A stretch of 6,147 nucleotides of DNA. Source: Syntrophaceae bacterium. Lineage in GTDB: Bacteria > Desulfobacterota > SM23-61. Positions 1 through 6,105 of the stretch are shown here, piece after piece. Where the stretch lies: positions 199 through 6,345 of the forward strand of contig PMCE01000512.1 of NCBI GenBank assembly GCA_003154025.1, in the 5' to 3' direction. The notes beneath the pieces are model-generated. The model saw only the letters and a list, made by a program, of their open reading frames with translations. It was not told the DNA's origin and did no database searches. Made by a program: the position numbers and the translations under genes. The number at the start of each line of letters is the position of its first letter. Position 1 is the stretch's first letter.

Positions 1-1020
1 GGGCGGGCGACCGCCATTTTTCATACCCAAAAAGACCTGGATGGGTGGGCGAACCTGGTGGCCCGCTGCATGTACATGGCGGGGGTCCGCAAGAATGACG
101 TATTCCAAAATATGAGCGGCTACGGCCTTTTCACCGGCGGACTGGGTTTCCAGTACGGGGCGGAACGCCTCGGAGCCCTGACCATTCCCTCCGGCTCGGG
201 AAACAGCAAGCGGCAGATCCACCTCATGCAGGATTTCAGCACCACGGTCGTCCATGTCATCCCCAGCTATGCCCTCCATCTGCGGAAAGTCTTTGACGAA
301 ATGAGCCTCGACCCGAAAAAGGACACAAAACTGCGAATGATGCTGATCGGCGCCGAACCCCACTCCGAGGCCACCCGTCAGCGTCTGGAAGAGATGTACG
401 GAGTGGACGTTTTCAATTCCTACGGTCTCTCGGAGATGAACGGACCGGGGGTGGCCTTTGAATGCCCCCAAAAAGACGGCATGCATTTTTGGGAAGATGA
501 TTTCCTGGTGGAGATTATCAACCCCAAGACCCAGGAAGTGTTGCCCGACGGGGAAGAAGGGGAACTGGTCTACACGACCCTGAACCGCGAAGCCATGCCG
601 CTGATCCGGTACCGGTCCAAAGACCTGGCCACCATCTTTACGGAACCCTGTCCCTGCGGGCGGACCCACCGCCGCATGAGCCGGATCAAGGGAAGAAGCG
701 ACGACATGTTCATCCTCAAGGGGGTGAATATCTTCCCGCTGCAGATCGATACGACGCTCATGAACATCCCCGAGGTGGGCACGAATTACGTGATTATCCT
801 GGAAAGGGAAAATTTCGAAGACCGGATGATCGTGCGGGTGGAGGTGCGGCCCCAGTTTTTCAAGGGAGATCTGTGGCAGCTGGAAAAGCTCCGCAAACAG
901 ATCACCGAAGCCCTGAAATCAGAGATCCTGCTCACCCCGAAAGTTGAACTGGTGGAACCCGATTCCCTTCCCAAGAGCGAGGGCAAGGCGGTGCGGGTCA
1001 TGGATAAACGCGAGATGTAA
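1..1020 (+). CDS. paaK: Phenylacetate-CoA ligase, 5' end missing (cut by window edge)
   Basis: This is an ATP-dependent, AMP-forming ligase of the ANL superfamily that converts phenylacetate (or a related aryl acid) and CoA to the thioester in the cytoplasm. The frame is open from base 1 and gives 339 residues; the family is usually about 430. The first residues (GRATAIFHT) align in my reading with the stretch just after the SSGTTG ATP-binding loop, so about 95 residues lie outside the window. Visible motifs, numbered from base 1: YGFTGG-like YGLFTGG near 41, GAEP at 118-121, the adenylate-binding YGLSE at 141-145, RYRSKD at 203-208, a CPCG pair of cysteines at 217-220, the hinge region GRSDDM at 231-236, and SEGKA with the probable catalytic lysine at 329. 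The GTG at base 58 is internal and not the true start. The ACT-domain gene follows on the same strand after 115 bases. The aryl substrate is inferred from the family; other aryl acids are possible. Confidence 0.94.
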   Translation, partial: GRATAIFHTQKDLDGWANLVARCMYMAGVRKNDVFQNMSGYGLFTGGLGFQYGAERLGALTIPSGSGNSKRQIHLMQDFSTTVVHVIPSYALHLRKVFDEMSLDPKKDTKLRMMLIGAEPHSEATRQRLEEMYGVDVFNSYGLSEMNGPGVAFECPQKDGMHFWEDDFLVEIINPKTQEVLPDGEEGELVYTTLNREAMPLIRYRSKDLATIFTEPCPCGRTHRRMSRIKGRSDDMFILKGVNIFPLQIDTTLMNIPEVGTNYVIILERENFEDRMIVRVEVRPQFFKGDLWQLEKLRKQITEALKSEILLTPKVELVEPDSLPKSEGKAVRVMDKREM

Positions 1021-1030
1021 ATACAAATTG

Positions 1031-1060
1031 GACGCGGATGAACACGGATAAACACGGATT
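1031..1060 (+). repeat. Three tandem 10-base units (NACNCGGATN) in the paaK-ACT gap
   Basis: Three adjacent 10-mers, GACGCGGATG, AACACGGATA and AACACGGATT, follow the paaK stop by 10 bases. They are too short and too degenerate for CRISPR. GCGGATGAA (1034-1042) recurs on the opposite strand at 6073-6081, next to another short array. The function is unknown; similar short arrays are common in intergenic DNA of environmental bacterial genomes, which I recall rather than tested. Confidence 0.75.
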
Positions 1061-1079
1061 GAAAGATTCGTCCGTTAAC

Positions 1080-1116
1080 TTTAGGCACTTCAGGCATTTT
1101 AGCGCACTCTAGGCAC
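1080..1116 (+). repeat. Four degenerate 9-10 base units around AGGCAC in the ACT gene leader
   Basis: The units read TTTAGGCAC, TTCAGGCAT, TTTAGCGCAC and TCTAGGCAC, with lengths 9, 9, 10 and 9. They end 8 bases before the ribosome binding site of the ACT-domain gene. They differ in sequence from the array at 1031-1060 but share its period. Whether they bind a regulator or are passive repeats cannot be told from sequence. Confidence 0.65.
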
Positions 1117-1135
1117 TCATATTCTGGAGGTTATT

Positions 1136-1564
1136 ATGGCTCACCAGATTTCCGTTTTCGTGGAGAACAAGCCCGGGCGGATCGAGCGGGTGACTGAAAT
1201 CTTGATGAAGGCGGACGTGAATATCCGGGCGATTACCGTCGTGGGCACCTTCGAATACGGAGTGATCAAGCTATTGGTTAACAAACCCGATGTGGCTTTG
1301 GAGGCCCTTAAATCTCAGGGGATATCCGCCCACAAAAGGGAGATCATCGCCATCCTCATGGATGACCGTCCGGGAGGCCTGAACCGCATCGCCAAGGCCT
1401 TCGGCCAGAAGAAGATCAATATCGACGATGCCTACGGGTTTGTGATCGAGGACAAAAAACGGGCCGTTCTGGTCGTGGATGTGGAAAAGATCCAGGAAGC
1501 GGAGACGGTCCTGAAAGAAGAAGGCCTCACCATTCTGAGTGACGAAGAGATTTACTCCCTTTAA
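1136..1564 (+). CDS. Twin ACT-domain protein
   Basis: This 142-residue soluble protein consists of two ACT domains and nothing else. The first covers about residues 3-68 with the NKPGR turn at 11-15. The second covers about 70-140 with the matching DRPGG turn at 77-81. ACT domains (beta-alpha-beta-beta-alpha-beta) bind amino acids or similar small ligands, usually at a domain interface, so a sensing or regulatory role is likely. There is no catalytic or DNA-binding domain. The start is well supported: TGGAGG at 1125-1130 sits five bases before the ATG. It follows paaK on the same strand, and I recall the same pairing in other anaerobes, often near indolepyruvate:ferredoxin oxidoreductase genes. 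That suggests sensing an aromatic or branched-chain amino acid in the pathway, which is inference. The 115-base gap with repeats leaves open whether the two genes are co-transcribed. Confidence 0.92.
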   Translation: MAHQISVFVENKPGRIERVTEILMKADVNIRAITVVGTFEYGVIKLLVNKPDVALEALKSQGISAHKREIIAILMDDRPGGLNRIAKAFGQKKINIDDAYGFVIEDKKRAVLVVDVEKIQEAETVLKEEGLTILSDEEIYSL

Positions 1565-1575
1565 GGGAGGGCAGG

Positions 1576-1615
1576 GTAGGGGCAATCACGCCGAGGCGTG
1601 ATGGATTGTCGCTAG
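1576..1615 (+). repeat. Imperfect palindrome between convergent genes, GTAGGGGC-type
   Basis: The two arms pair in two ways. An uninterrupted stem is ATCACGCC (1585-1592) with GGCGTGAT (1595-1602). A longer bulged stem pairs 1577-1592 with 1595-1614: ACGCC/GGCGT, a 4-base GATG bulge (1600-1603), CAATC/GATTG, then TAGGGG against TCGCTA with one mismatch and one G-T pair. It fills most of the 55 bases between the ACT gene stop and the isomerase stop. It could stop or stabilise transcripts from both sides, but neither strand shows a following T-run, so it is not a textbook intrinsic terminator. Its outer GTAGGGGC is shared with the palindrome at 5182-5219. Confidence 0.8.
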
Positions 1616-1619
1616 AGGG

Positions 1620-2480
1620 TCAATTCAAGCGGCTTTCGATCGTCTTCAATGTCTTCATCGACTCACGGGCGATGGTGAGCGGGCCGGGGGAGAAGTCGAA
1701 CACTTCCAGGGATACCCACTGGTCGAACCCCCTGTCTTTCAGGAGCTGAAAGGCGGAAAGATAATCAGCGGCCCCGTTTCCCGAACCGAGGTATTTCCCG
1801 TCCATTTCCATGACGTGAACATGGTGGATGAAAGGGTAGTACCGGTCGATGATCTCGACGAAGGAGAGCCTCTCGTCCACGGTGTTGTGAAAATCGAATA
1901 GGGTCTGGATGGCGGGATGGTTCGACGTTTTCACGATGGCCATCGCTTCTTCCGTGGTGTTGACCACATCCGTCTGGTTCCGGCCCAAAGCCTCGATCAG
2001 AATCTTGACCCCGCGCTCCTTGGCGTGATCGGCGACTTTGATCAGCCCCTCGCGGAAATACTTCTTGGCCTCCTCCACCGATATCTTTCCCTCCGTTGAC
2101 CTTCCCTTGGGAGACCCAAAGATCATGACCTTCCCGCCGAGGTCCCCGCAGAAATCGACGAGCTTTCGAAAGTATCCCAGCGTCTTCTGCCGGATCCCGG
2201 CTTCCGGGGTAGTAAAATGGAGACCCGGCGGAGGGGGAGAGAGCAGCCAGTGAAGACCCGCGCATTCGATTCCCGCCTTCTCCATGGAATCGACCATGGC
2301 TTTACGGGCTCCGGGAGAAATCTCTTCAACCCCCTCCTTGACCAAAGAAAACGGGGCGATTTCAATCCCCCGATAGCCCGCTTGGGCCACAAGATCACAT
2401 TGTTCTTCCCAGGCCAACCCCTGCATGCTTTCGTTGCACATGGCATAACGGAATCCCGCCCGATGTTTTGTCTCTTTCAA
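1620..2480 (-). CDS. Sugar phosphate isomerase/epimerase, xylose isomerase-like TIM barrel
   Basis: This is a 286-residue cytoplasmic enzyme of the AP-endonuclease-2/xylose-isomerase-like TIM-barrel superfamily, which includes ketose 3-epimerases and hydroxypyruvate isomerases. Four likely metal ligands are visible: E163 (LIEALG), D196 (FDFHNT), H222 (HHVHV) and E259 (SLEVF). The spacings 33 and 26 between the first three match those I recall for D-psicose 3-epimerase (E152, D185, H211), and E259 fits the last glutamate. A GLHWLLS segment (75-81) and GGKVMIFGSPK (115-125) are also typical. I chose the TTG at 2478-2480 because AAAGGAG lies eight bases upstream and the family's conserved N-terminal stretch (FRYAMCNES) begins nine residues later. 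The ATG at 2564 would add 28 unconserved, cysteine-bearing residues and overlap the permease gene. It is the last gene of the - strand group, 49 bases after the permease. The substrate is unknown. Confidence 0.9.
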   Translation of the reverse strand: MKETKHRAGFRYAMCNESMQGLAWEEQCDLVAQAGYRGIEIAPFSLVKEGVEEISPGARKAMVDSMEKAGIECAGLHWLLSPPPPGLHFTTPEAGIRQKTLGYFRKLVDFCGDLGGKVMIFGSPKGRSTEGKISVEEAKKYFREGLIKVADHAKERGVKILIEALGRNQTDVVNTTEEAMAIVKTSNHPAIQTLFDFHNTVDERLSFVEIIDRYYPFIHHVHVMEMDGKYLGSGNGAADYLSAFQLLKDRGFDQWVSLEVFDFSPGPLTIARESMKTLKTIESRLN

Positions 2481-2488
2481 CCCGTATT

Positions 2489-2495
2489 CTCCTTT
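2489..2495 (-). promoter_or_regulatory. Ribosome binding site that fixes the TTG start of the isomerase
   Basis: The - strand reads AAAGGAG, then eight bases, then TTG. No comparable purine-rich site precedes the in-frame ATG at 2564, which lies inside the permease gene. Translation therefore probably starts at TTG, leaving 49 bases between the two genes rather than a 35-base overlap. Confidence 0.75.
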
Positions 2496-2529
2496 CGCGA
2501 CATAGAATGGCTCGAGACCCCCTTCGGAA

Positions 2530-3693
2530 TCAGCGGGAGAGATACAAATGCAGCAGCCAGGCAAAGAGAAAAGTGGCCAAAAGCCGGACGGCCTGGGGAA
2601 CGATGCTCATCTGAACGACCTTTCCCAGCTTGGCCCCGAAGTACTCATTCCCCACCACCATGCAGATATGGACCGGCGAGTAAGTCTGCCCGATGGCGTT
2701 GGCGGTCATCATGATCAGGATGTAGGGGAGGGCGGGGGATCCTGCGGGTACCATGCCGACCACCATGGGGTAGACCATCCCCACCGCCACCAGCTCGATT
2801 CCGGTGGCCGTGCTGATGATCAGGGGCAGAGCGAGCGCCAGAAGGGAAAGCGGGATTCCATACCCGGGAAGGGCCCGGGCAAGGATCTTCAGGAGACCGG
2901 AACTTTCCAGGGCTACCTTGAAAATCATCACTGCGGCGATGAGCAGAAGAAGCTGGAAGCGCACCCCCTTTTTGATGATCGTTCCGAACATGCCCCGGGA
3001 GACGGATTGGGTGGCGAAACCGAAGAGAAGCCCCGCCGCCGTAGCGAAGAAAAAGTCGATCCGGAATCCCAGCCCCAGGATGAGGGGAAGCAGCAGGGGC
3101 ATGACTTCGATCCACAGGGCCCGACCCCCCGCAGCGCCTTCCGGGGACTCGGGGACGGCCTGGGGCTTGGGATACCGGCCGACCAAATACTCGTAGCCCA
3201 CCAGAGCGCTCACCAGGGTTACCGGAAGGTGCCAGCCGACAAGGGTGAAAAGGGGGATGTTCAGAACGGCAGCGGCCAGGATCAAATGCGGCTTGAAGGG
3301 AAAGACCTGGTCCCAGATATGCCGGAAGAATAAGTTGACGGCGGATTTTCGGTTGGCCTGGATCCCGATTTCATCCCCGTAAACTCCCACCATGGGAGCG
3401 GAAAGCATGGCTCCGCCGGGAACCGGAAACAGACCCAGGAGGGTGGGGACCAGGGCGATCAACACCCGGGAGTCGGCGAAGACCTTTCGCAGGGCATGGA
3501 GGATTCTCTGAAGGCTTCCAGTAAGCTGCAGGAAGATGGTGATCATCTCGATGAGCGTGATCACTCCCATCAACTGGAGCGTCGCAGGGTCGAGGAGACC
3601 CTGGACAAAAAGGGCGGCCGTCTGCACCAAACCTTTCCCGGCTCCCAGCCCAACGGCCAAGGCTCCGAGAATTAACAAGTAGCTGAGCATCAT
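2530..3693 (-). CDS. DUF401-family integral membrane permease
   Basis: This 387-residue inner-membrane protein has about 10-12 hydrophobic spans, roughly at 4-24, 41-58, 75-97, 135-155, 157-172, 193-210, 213-229, 246-263, 277-295, 299-316 and 364-384. A polar linker at 173-191 separates two halves. The motif GLFPVPGGAMLSAP (87-100), the NLFFRHIWDQ segment (120-129) and SPVH (339-342) are what I recognise as DUF401, a family grouped with ion-transporter-type secondary carriers. Family length is about 390-410, so it appears complete. No DUF401 substrate is known to me. Two ATGs stand side by side at 3693 and 3690; a weak GGGGA precedes them by five and eight bases, so the start is uncertain by one codon. 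It lies 96 bases after the MFS gene and 49 before the isomerase, both on the same strand, which suggests uptake of the compound the isomerase handles (inference). Confidence 0.82.
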   Translation of the reverse strand: MMLSYLLILGALAVGLGAGKGLVQTAALFVQGLLDPATLQLMGVITLIEMITIFLQLTGSLQRILHALRKVFADSRVLIALVPTLLGLFPVPGGAMLSAPMVGVYGDEIGIQANRKSAVNLFFRHIWDQVFPFKPHLILAAAVLNIPLFTLVGWHLPVTLVSALVGYEYLVGRYPKPQAVPESPEGAAGGRALWIEVMPLLLPLILGLGFRIDFFFATAAGLLFGFATQSVSRGMFGTIIKKGVRFQLLLLIAAVMIFKVALESSGLLKILARALPGYGIPLSLLALALPLIISTATGIELVAVGMVYPMVVGMVPAGSPALPYILIMMTANAIGQTYSPVHICMVVGNEYFGAKLGKVVQMSIVPQAVRLLATFLFAWLLHLYLSR

Positions 3694-3789
3694 TTTTTCC
3701 CCAAGGGATGCAGCCGGAGGACGGTCCGAGCTGCCTGTAACCTGGATTGAGTAAAACGGGCCAAGAGAGAGCCCTAATTCCGCCCTGCC

Positions 3790-5022
3790 CTAGGCCGTTT
3801 TGGATGGCTTAAGAGGTTTCACCTGCAACACGAGAAGGATGGCCAGGACAATGAAGCCGGAGTAAGCCAGCCAGATCATCCGGTAGCTTCCCTGAGAATC
3901 AAATACCCACCCGGCCAACGTGGGCCCGATGATGCCCCCGATCGAGGCCGACCCCATGATGAACCCGATCATTTTCCCAAACGACTCCTTCCCGAAATAT
4001 TCCCGCAGAATCGCCCCCCTTAAGACCATCGTCCCTCCAAAGGCGGGGGAGAAGAGGAAAAGAAAGGGGAAAAGCAGACCATAATGCAGATGGACGGTGC
4101 AGAAGATGAGCAATCCCACCCCCATAACCAGGAATCCCGCGGCGAAAACGTACCGTTTTTCAAAAATATCCGCCAACCATCCGAAACTCAGCCGTCCCAG
4201 AATGCTGCACAGGGGCATCGCCGCAGCCACCCAGCCGGCGGTGGTCCGCTCGATTCCCACACTGGTGAGGTAGGGCATGATGTGGGTAATGACCGAAGAA
4301 ACGATCATCATCCGTATCCCCTCGGCGAAGTTCAAGTACAAGAAGGAGCGGTGCTTGAGCACTTCCCGGAATTGAAGAGGAGCCTTCGGTTCGGAGGATT
4401 CCTCGAGGGCGACGGCGGAGGACGGTCCGGAGCCAACCGCAAGGCGAGCCTGGGGTTGGGGTTTGTTCCGGATCACGAAAGCCAGGGGGATGCCCACCGC
4501 CCACATTCCCAACGCCAGAAGGACGAGGGTCGTTCTCCACTGGTAATGGGCGATGGACCAGACGATGACCGGGACGAGCAGCCCGCTGGCTCCGAACCCG
4601 GAAGCCATGACCCCCATGGCCTTCCCCACGTTCTTATCGAACCAGTTGGCCACGGCCGACATGGTCACCACGCTGGTGCAGCCGCCGGCGCCGAAGGCCA
4701 GAAGCAGGAAGGCACCGTAGAACATGGGGAGAGACCGGGTGAAGCTGAGCAGCAGGAGCCCGCAACCGACGGCCAGCACTCCGGTGAAGATGAGTTTCCG
4801 GGGTCCGAAACGGTCGGCCAGGAACCCGATGGGGAAGGCCAGGATCCCCATCTCCATGCCGCGAAGGCTGGCCGCAAAGGAGACCTGGGTGTAACTCCAG
4901 CCGAACTCCCGGATCAAGGGCTCGAAGAAAGCCGTGAAACCGTAGAAGACGACGCTGCTCACATACAGGCCGATGAGAAAGCATGCAAAAACGACCCACC
5001 AGCCATAGAAGATCTTTTTCAT
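3790..5022 (-). CDS. MFS transporter, monocarboxylate/oxalate-formate antiporter-like
   Basis: This 410-residue inner-membrane secondary carrier has the 12-span layout of the major facilitator superfamily. The N-terminal FYGWWVV (5-11) and a short cytoplasmic start are typical of the monocarboxylate and oxalate/formate antiporter branches. MFS motif A is clear between spans 2 and 3, GFLADRFGPRKL (66-77), with its second-half copy GWLADIFEKR (281-290). A polar central loop of about 185-222 divides the halves. The length is normal and the frame unbroken. The ATG at 5022 fits the usual N-terminus, but I see no good Shine-Dalgarno before it and no better upstream start. The gene is 256 bases downstream of the SDR gene and may have its own promoter in that gap. 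An organic acid is the likeliest substrate class from family resemblance; this is not proven. Confidence 0.92.
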   Translation of the reverse strand: MKKIFYGWWVVFACFLIGLYVSSVVFYGFTAFFEPLIREFGWSYTQVSFAASLRGMEMGILAFPIGFLADRFGPRKLIFTGVLAVGCGLLLLSFTRSLPMFYGAFLLLAFGAGGCTSVVTMSAVANWFDKNVGKAMGVMASGFGASGLLVPVIVWSIAHYQWRTTLVLLALGMWAVGIPLAFVIRNKPQPQARLAVGSGPSSAVALEESSEPKAPLQFREVLKHRSFLYLNFAEGIRMMIVSSVITHIMPYLTSVGIERTTAGWVAAAMPLCSILGRLSFGWLADIFEKRYVFAAGFLVMGVGLLIFCTVHLHYGLLFPFLFLFSPAFGGTMVLRGAILREYFGKESFGKMIGFIMGSASIGGIIGPTLAGWVFDSQGSYRMIWLAYSGFIVLAILLVLQVKPLKPSKTA

Positions 5023-5120
5023 CGTGCGGTTGGACCCAAAAAAGGTCAGCGGGGAGAAAGGCTTCCTGCGGGAGAGGAGAATCCTTCCCCTACCGACCGA
5101 TCAGCTCCTTAAAGATCTGT

Positions 5121-5150
5121 GCTTTTCCCGGCGCCGCGCGCGGAAAAAGC
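5121..5150. repeat. GC-rich imperfect inverted repeat upstream of the MFS gene
   Basis: GCTTTTCC (5121-5128) is complementary to GGAAAAAGC (5142-5150) apart from one extra A. They enclose 13 bases made only of G and C. It could form a short cruciform or RNA hairpin on either strand. No T-run follows on either side, so a terminator call is not justified. It lies about 100 bases upstream of the MFS start and might be an operator. Confidence 0.45.
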
Positions 5151-5181
5151 GATCCCCGCAGAGCAGCCGGAATAAACTTGC

Positions 5182-5219
5182 AGGGGCGCGATGTCCCGCG
5201 GAACGCGGGACGCCCCTAC
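5182..5219 (-). repeat. Strong palindrome, GTAGGGGC-type, between SDR and MFS genes
   Basis: On the + strand the inner stem is GTCCCGCG (5193-5200) and CGCGGGAC (5204-5211), eight perfect pairs around the loop GAA. The outer stem is AGGGGC (5182-5187) and GCCCCT (5212-5217). Five unpaired bases (5188-5192) bulge on one side. Read on the - strand it begins GTAGGGGC, as does the element at 1576-1615, and its bulge is likewise in the 3' arm. It lies 60 bases past the SDR stop and could end or protect that transcript, but no T-run follows. I take it as a dispersed intergenic palindromic repeat. Confidence 0.85.
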
Positions 5220-5278
5220 GGCCTGGATAATAGGGATTTGTGGAAATCGTCCCGCGCTGAGCCCATAAACTCCGGCCC

Positions 5279-6037
5279 TTAGATCGTCATTCCCCCATCG
5301 ATGGCGATGGTGGCTCCATTCATAAACGCGGCCTCATCGGAGGCGGCAAAAAGGATGGCCGTGGCAATCTCTTCCTCTTTTCCCAACCTCCCCATGGGCT
5401 GCCGGGCGACAAAATCGATTCTGGCTTTCTCCGGGTCCGGGAAAGCCTGGATCCTTCTTTCCAGGGAAGGGGTGTAAGTGGTTCCGGGACACACGCAGTT
5501 TACGCGGATGTTCTCGGAGAGGTAATCCGCGGCCATGGCTTTGGTGAGGGCCCACACTCCCCCCTTGGAAGCGCTGTACGCTCCCCGGTCTTTCACCCCC
5601 TTGATGGCCGCGATGGAGGCGTTGTGGACGATGACTCCTCCTCCGATTTTTCTCATCTCCGGGATGGCATGTCTGGAAACCAGGAAGACCCCTTTCAGGT
5701 TTACGGCGATGGTGCGGTCCCAATCCTCCTCCGACATGTTGTCCACTCTGCCGGGGATCACGATTCCCGCGTTGTTGACCAGGATATTCAGGCGGCCGTA
5801 GGCTTTCACCGTTTCTTCCACCAACCGGCGGGCCTCGGCATCCCTGGAAACGTCGCCCTGGATGTAAATCCCCTGGCCGCCAGCCTCTTTCAGAAGACGC
5901 AGGGTCTCCATCCCATTGGCCGGAGTCAGCGAGTTCACCGCCACCCGGGCCCCTTCCCCGGCGAAGCCAATAGCAGCCGCCCGGCCGATTCCCACCCCGG
6001 CACCGGTAATCAAGACCACCTTTCCCTGAAATCGCAT
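5279..6037 (-). CDS. Short-chain dehydrogenase/reductase (classical SDR)
   Basis: This 252-residue NAD(P)-dependent oxidoreductase has the Rossmann fold and the length of classical SDRs. Motifs in order are the nucleotide loop TGAGVGIG (11-18), GDV (61-63), NNAG (88-91), catalytic S141 (HNAS), YSASK with Y154 and K158, PG at 184-185, and the C-terminal GATIAIDGG block. The end of the second strand reads VAVNSLT with N35 and S36. It lacks the acidic residue typical of NAD-specific enzymes and an obvious arginine for NADP, so the cofactor is unresolved. The start is firm: AAGGAGG (6043-6049) stands five bases before the ATG. It is the first of four - strand genes in the window and would oxidise or reduce an alcohol or keto group in the same pathway as the downstream isomerase, if they share one. 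It resembles FabG-like and sugar/polyol dehydrogenases; the substrate cannot be named. Confidence 0.95.
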   Translation of the reverse strand: MRFQGKVVLITGAGVGIGRAAAIGFAGEGARVAVNSLTPANGMETLRLLKEAGGQGIYIQGDVSRDAEARRLVEETVKAYGRLNILVNNAGIVIPGRVDNMSEEDWDRTIAVNLKGVFLVSRHAIPEMRKIGGGVIVHNASIAAIKGVKDRGAYSASKGGVWALTKAMAADYLSENIRVNCVCPGTTYTPSLERRIQAFPDPEKARIDFVARQPMGRLGKEEEIATAILFAASDEAAFMNGATIAIDGGMTI

Positions 6038-6078
6038 GAAAGCCTCCTTAAAGACGATTCACCCCAAAGACATTCATC

Positions 6079-6105
6079 CGCAGATTTCGCAGATTACGCA
6101 GAGAG
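6079..6105 (-). repeat. Three tandem 9-base CGCAGANNN units in the SDR leader
   Basis: On the + strand the units are CGCAGATTT, CGCAGATTA and CGCAGAGAG, placed about 30 bases upstream of the SDR ribosome binding site. The flanking TTCATCCGC (6073-6081) is the exact complement of GCGGATGAA at 1034-1042. This suggests that the array and the one after paaK belong to one family in opposite orientation. The function is unknown. Confidence 0.7.

Noticed and set aside
1059..1085. Promoter for the ACT gene (TTGAAA at 1059 with a 17-base spacer)
   Set aside because: The matching -10 position reads TAGGCA, a poor fit, and overlaps the repeat array.
1031..1116. Possible CRISPR array in the paaK-ACT gap
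   Set aside because: The units are 9-10 bases, directly adjacent and degenerate, with no spacers.
1765..2265. 166-residue open frame in another - strand frame within the isomerase
   Set aside because: Its composition is typical of a shifted frame (G, R, P and S rich), whereas the isomerase frame carries all the family motifs.
2548..3333. 261-residue open frame on the + strand opposite the DUF401 gene
   Set aside because: It is highly charged, low in hydrophobic order and has no domain; the membrane protein on the - strand explains this DNA.
3694..3789. Terminator between the MFS and DUF401 genes
   Set aside because: Only a four-pair stem (GGGC/GCCC near 3758-3774) is present, with no T-run; read-through seems likely.
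4084..5112. 342-residue open frame on the + strand opposite the MFS gene
   Set aside because: It is antisense to a clear MFS gene, very rich in G, E, H, P and Q, has no recognisable motif, and reflects GC-rich codon use on the other strand.
5024..5282. Small + strand frames (68 and 99 residues) between MFS and SDR
   Set aside because: They run through the palindromes, have no ribosome binding site I can see, and show no recognisable protein features.
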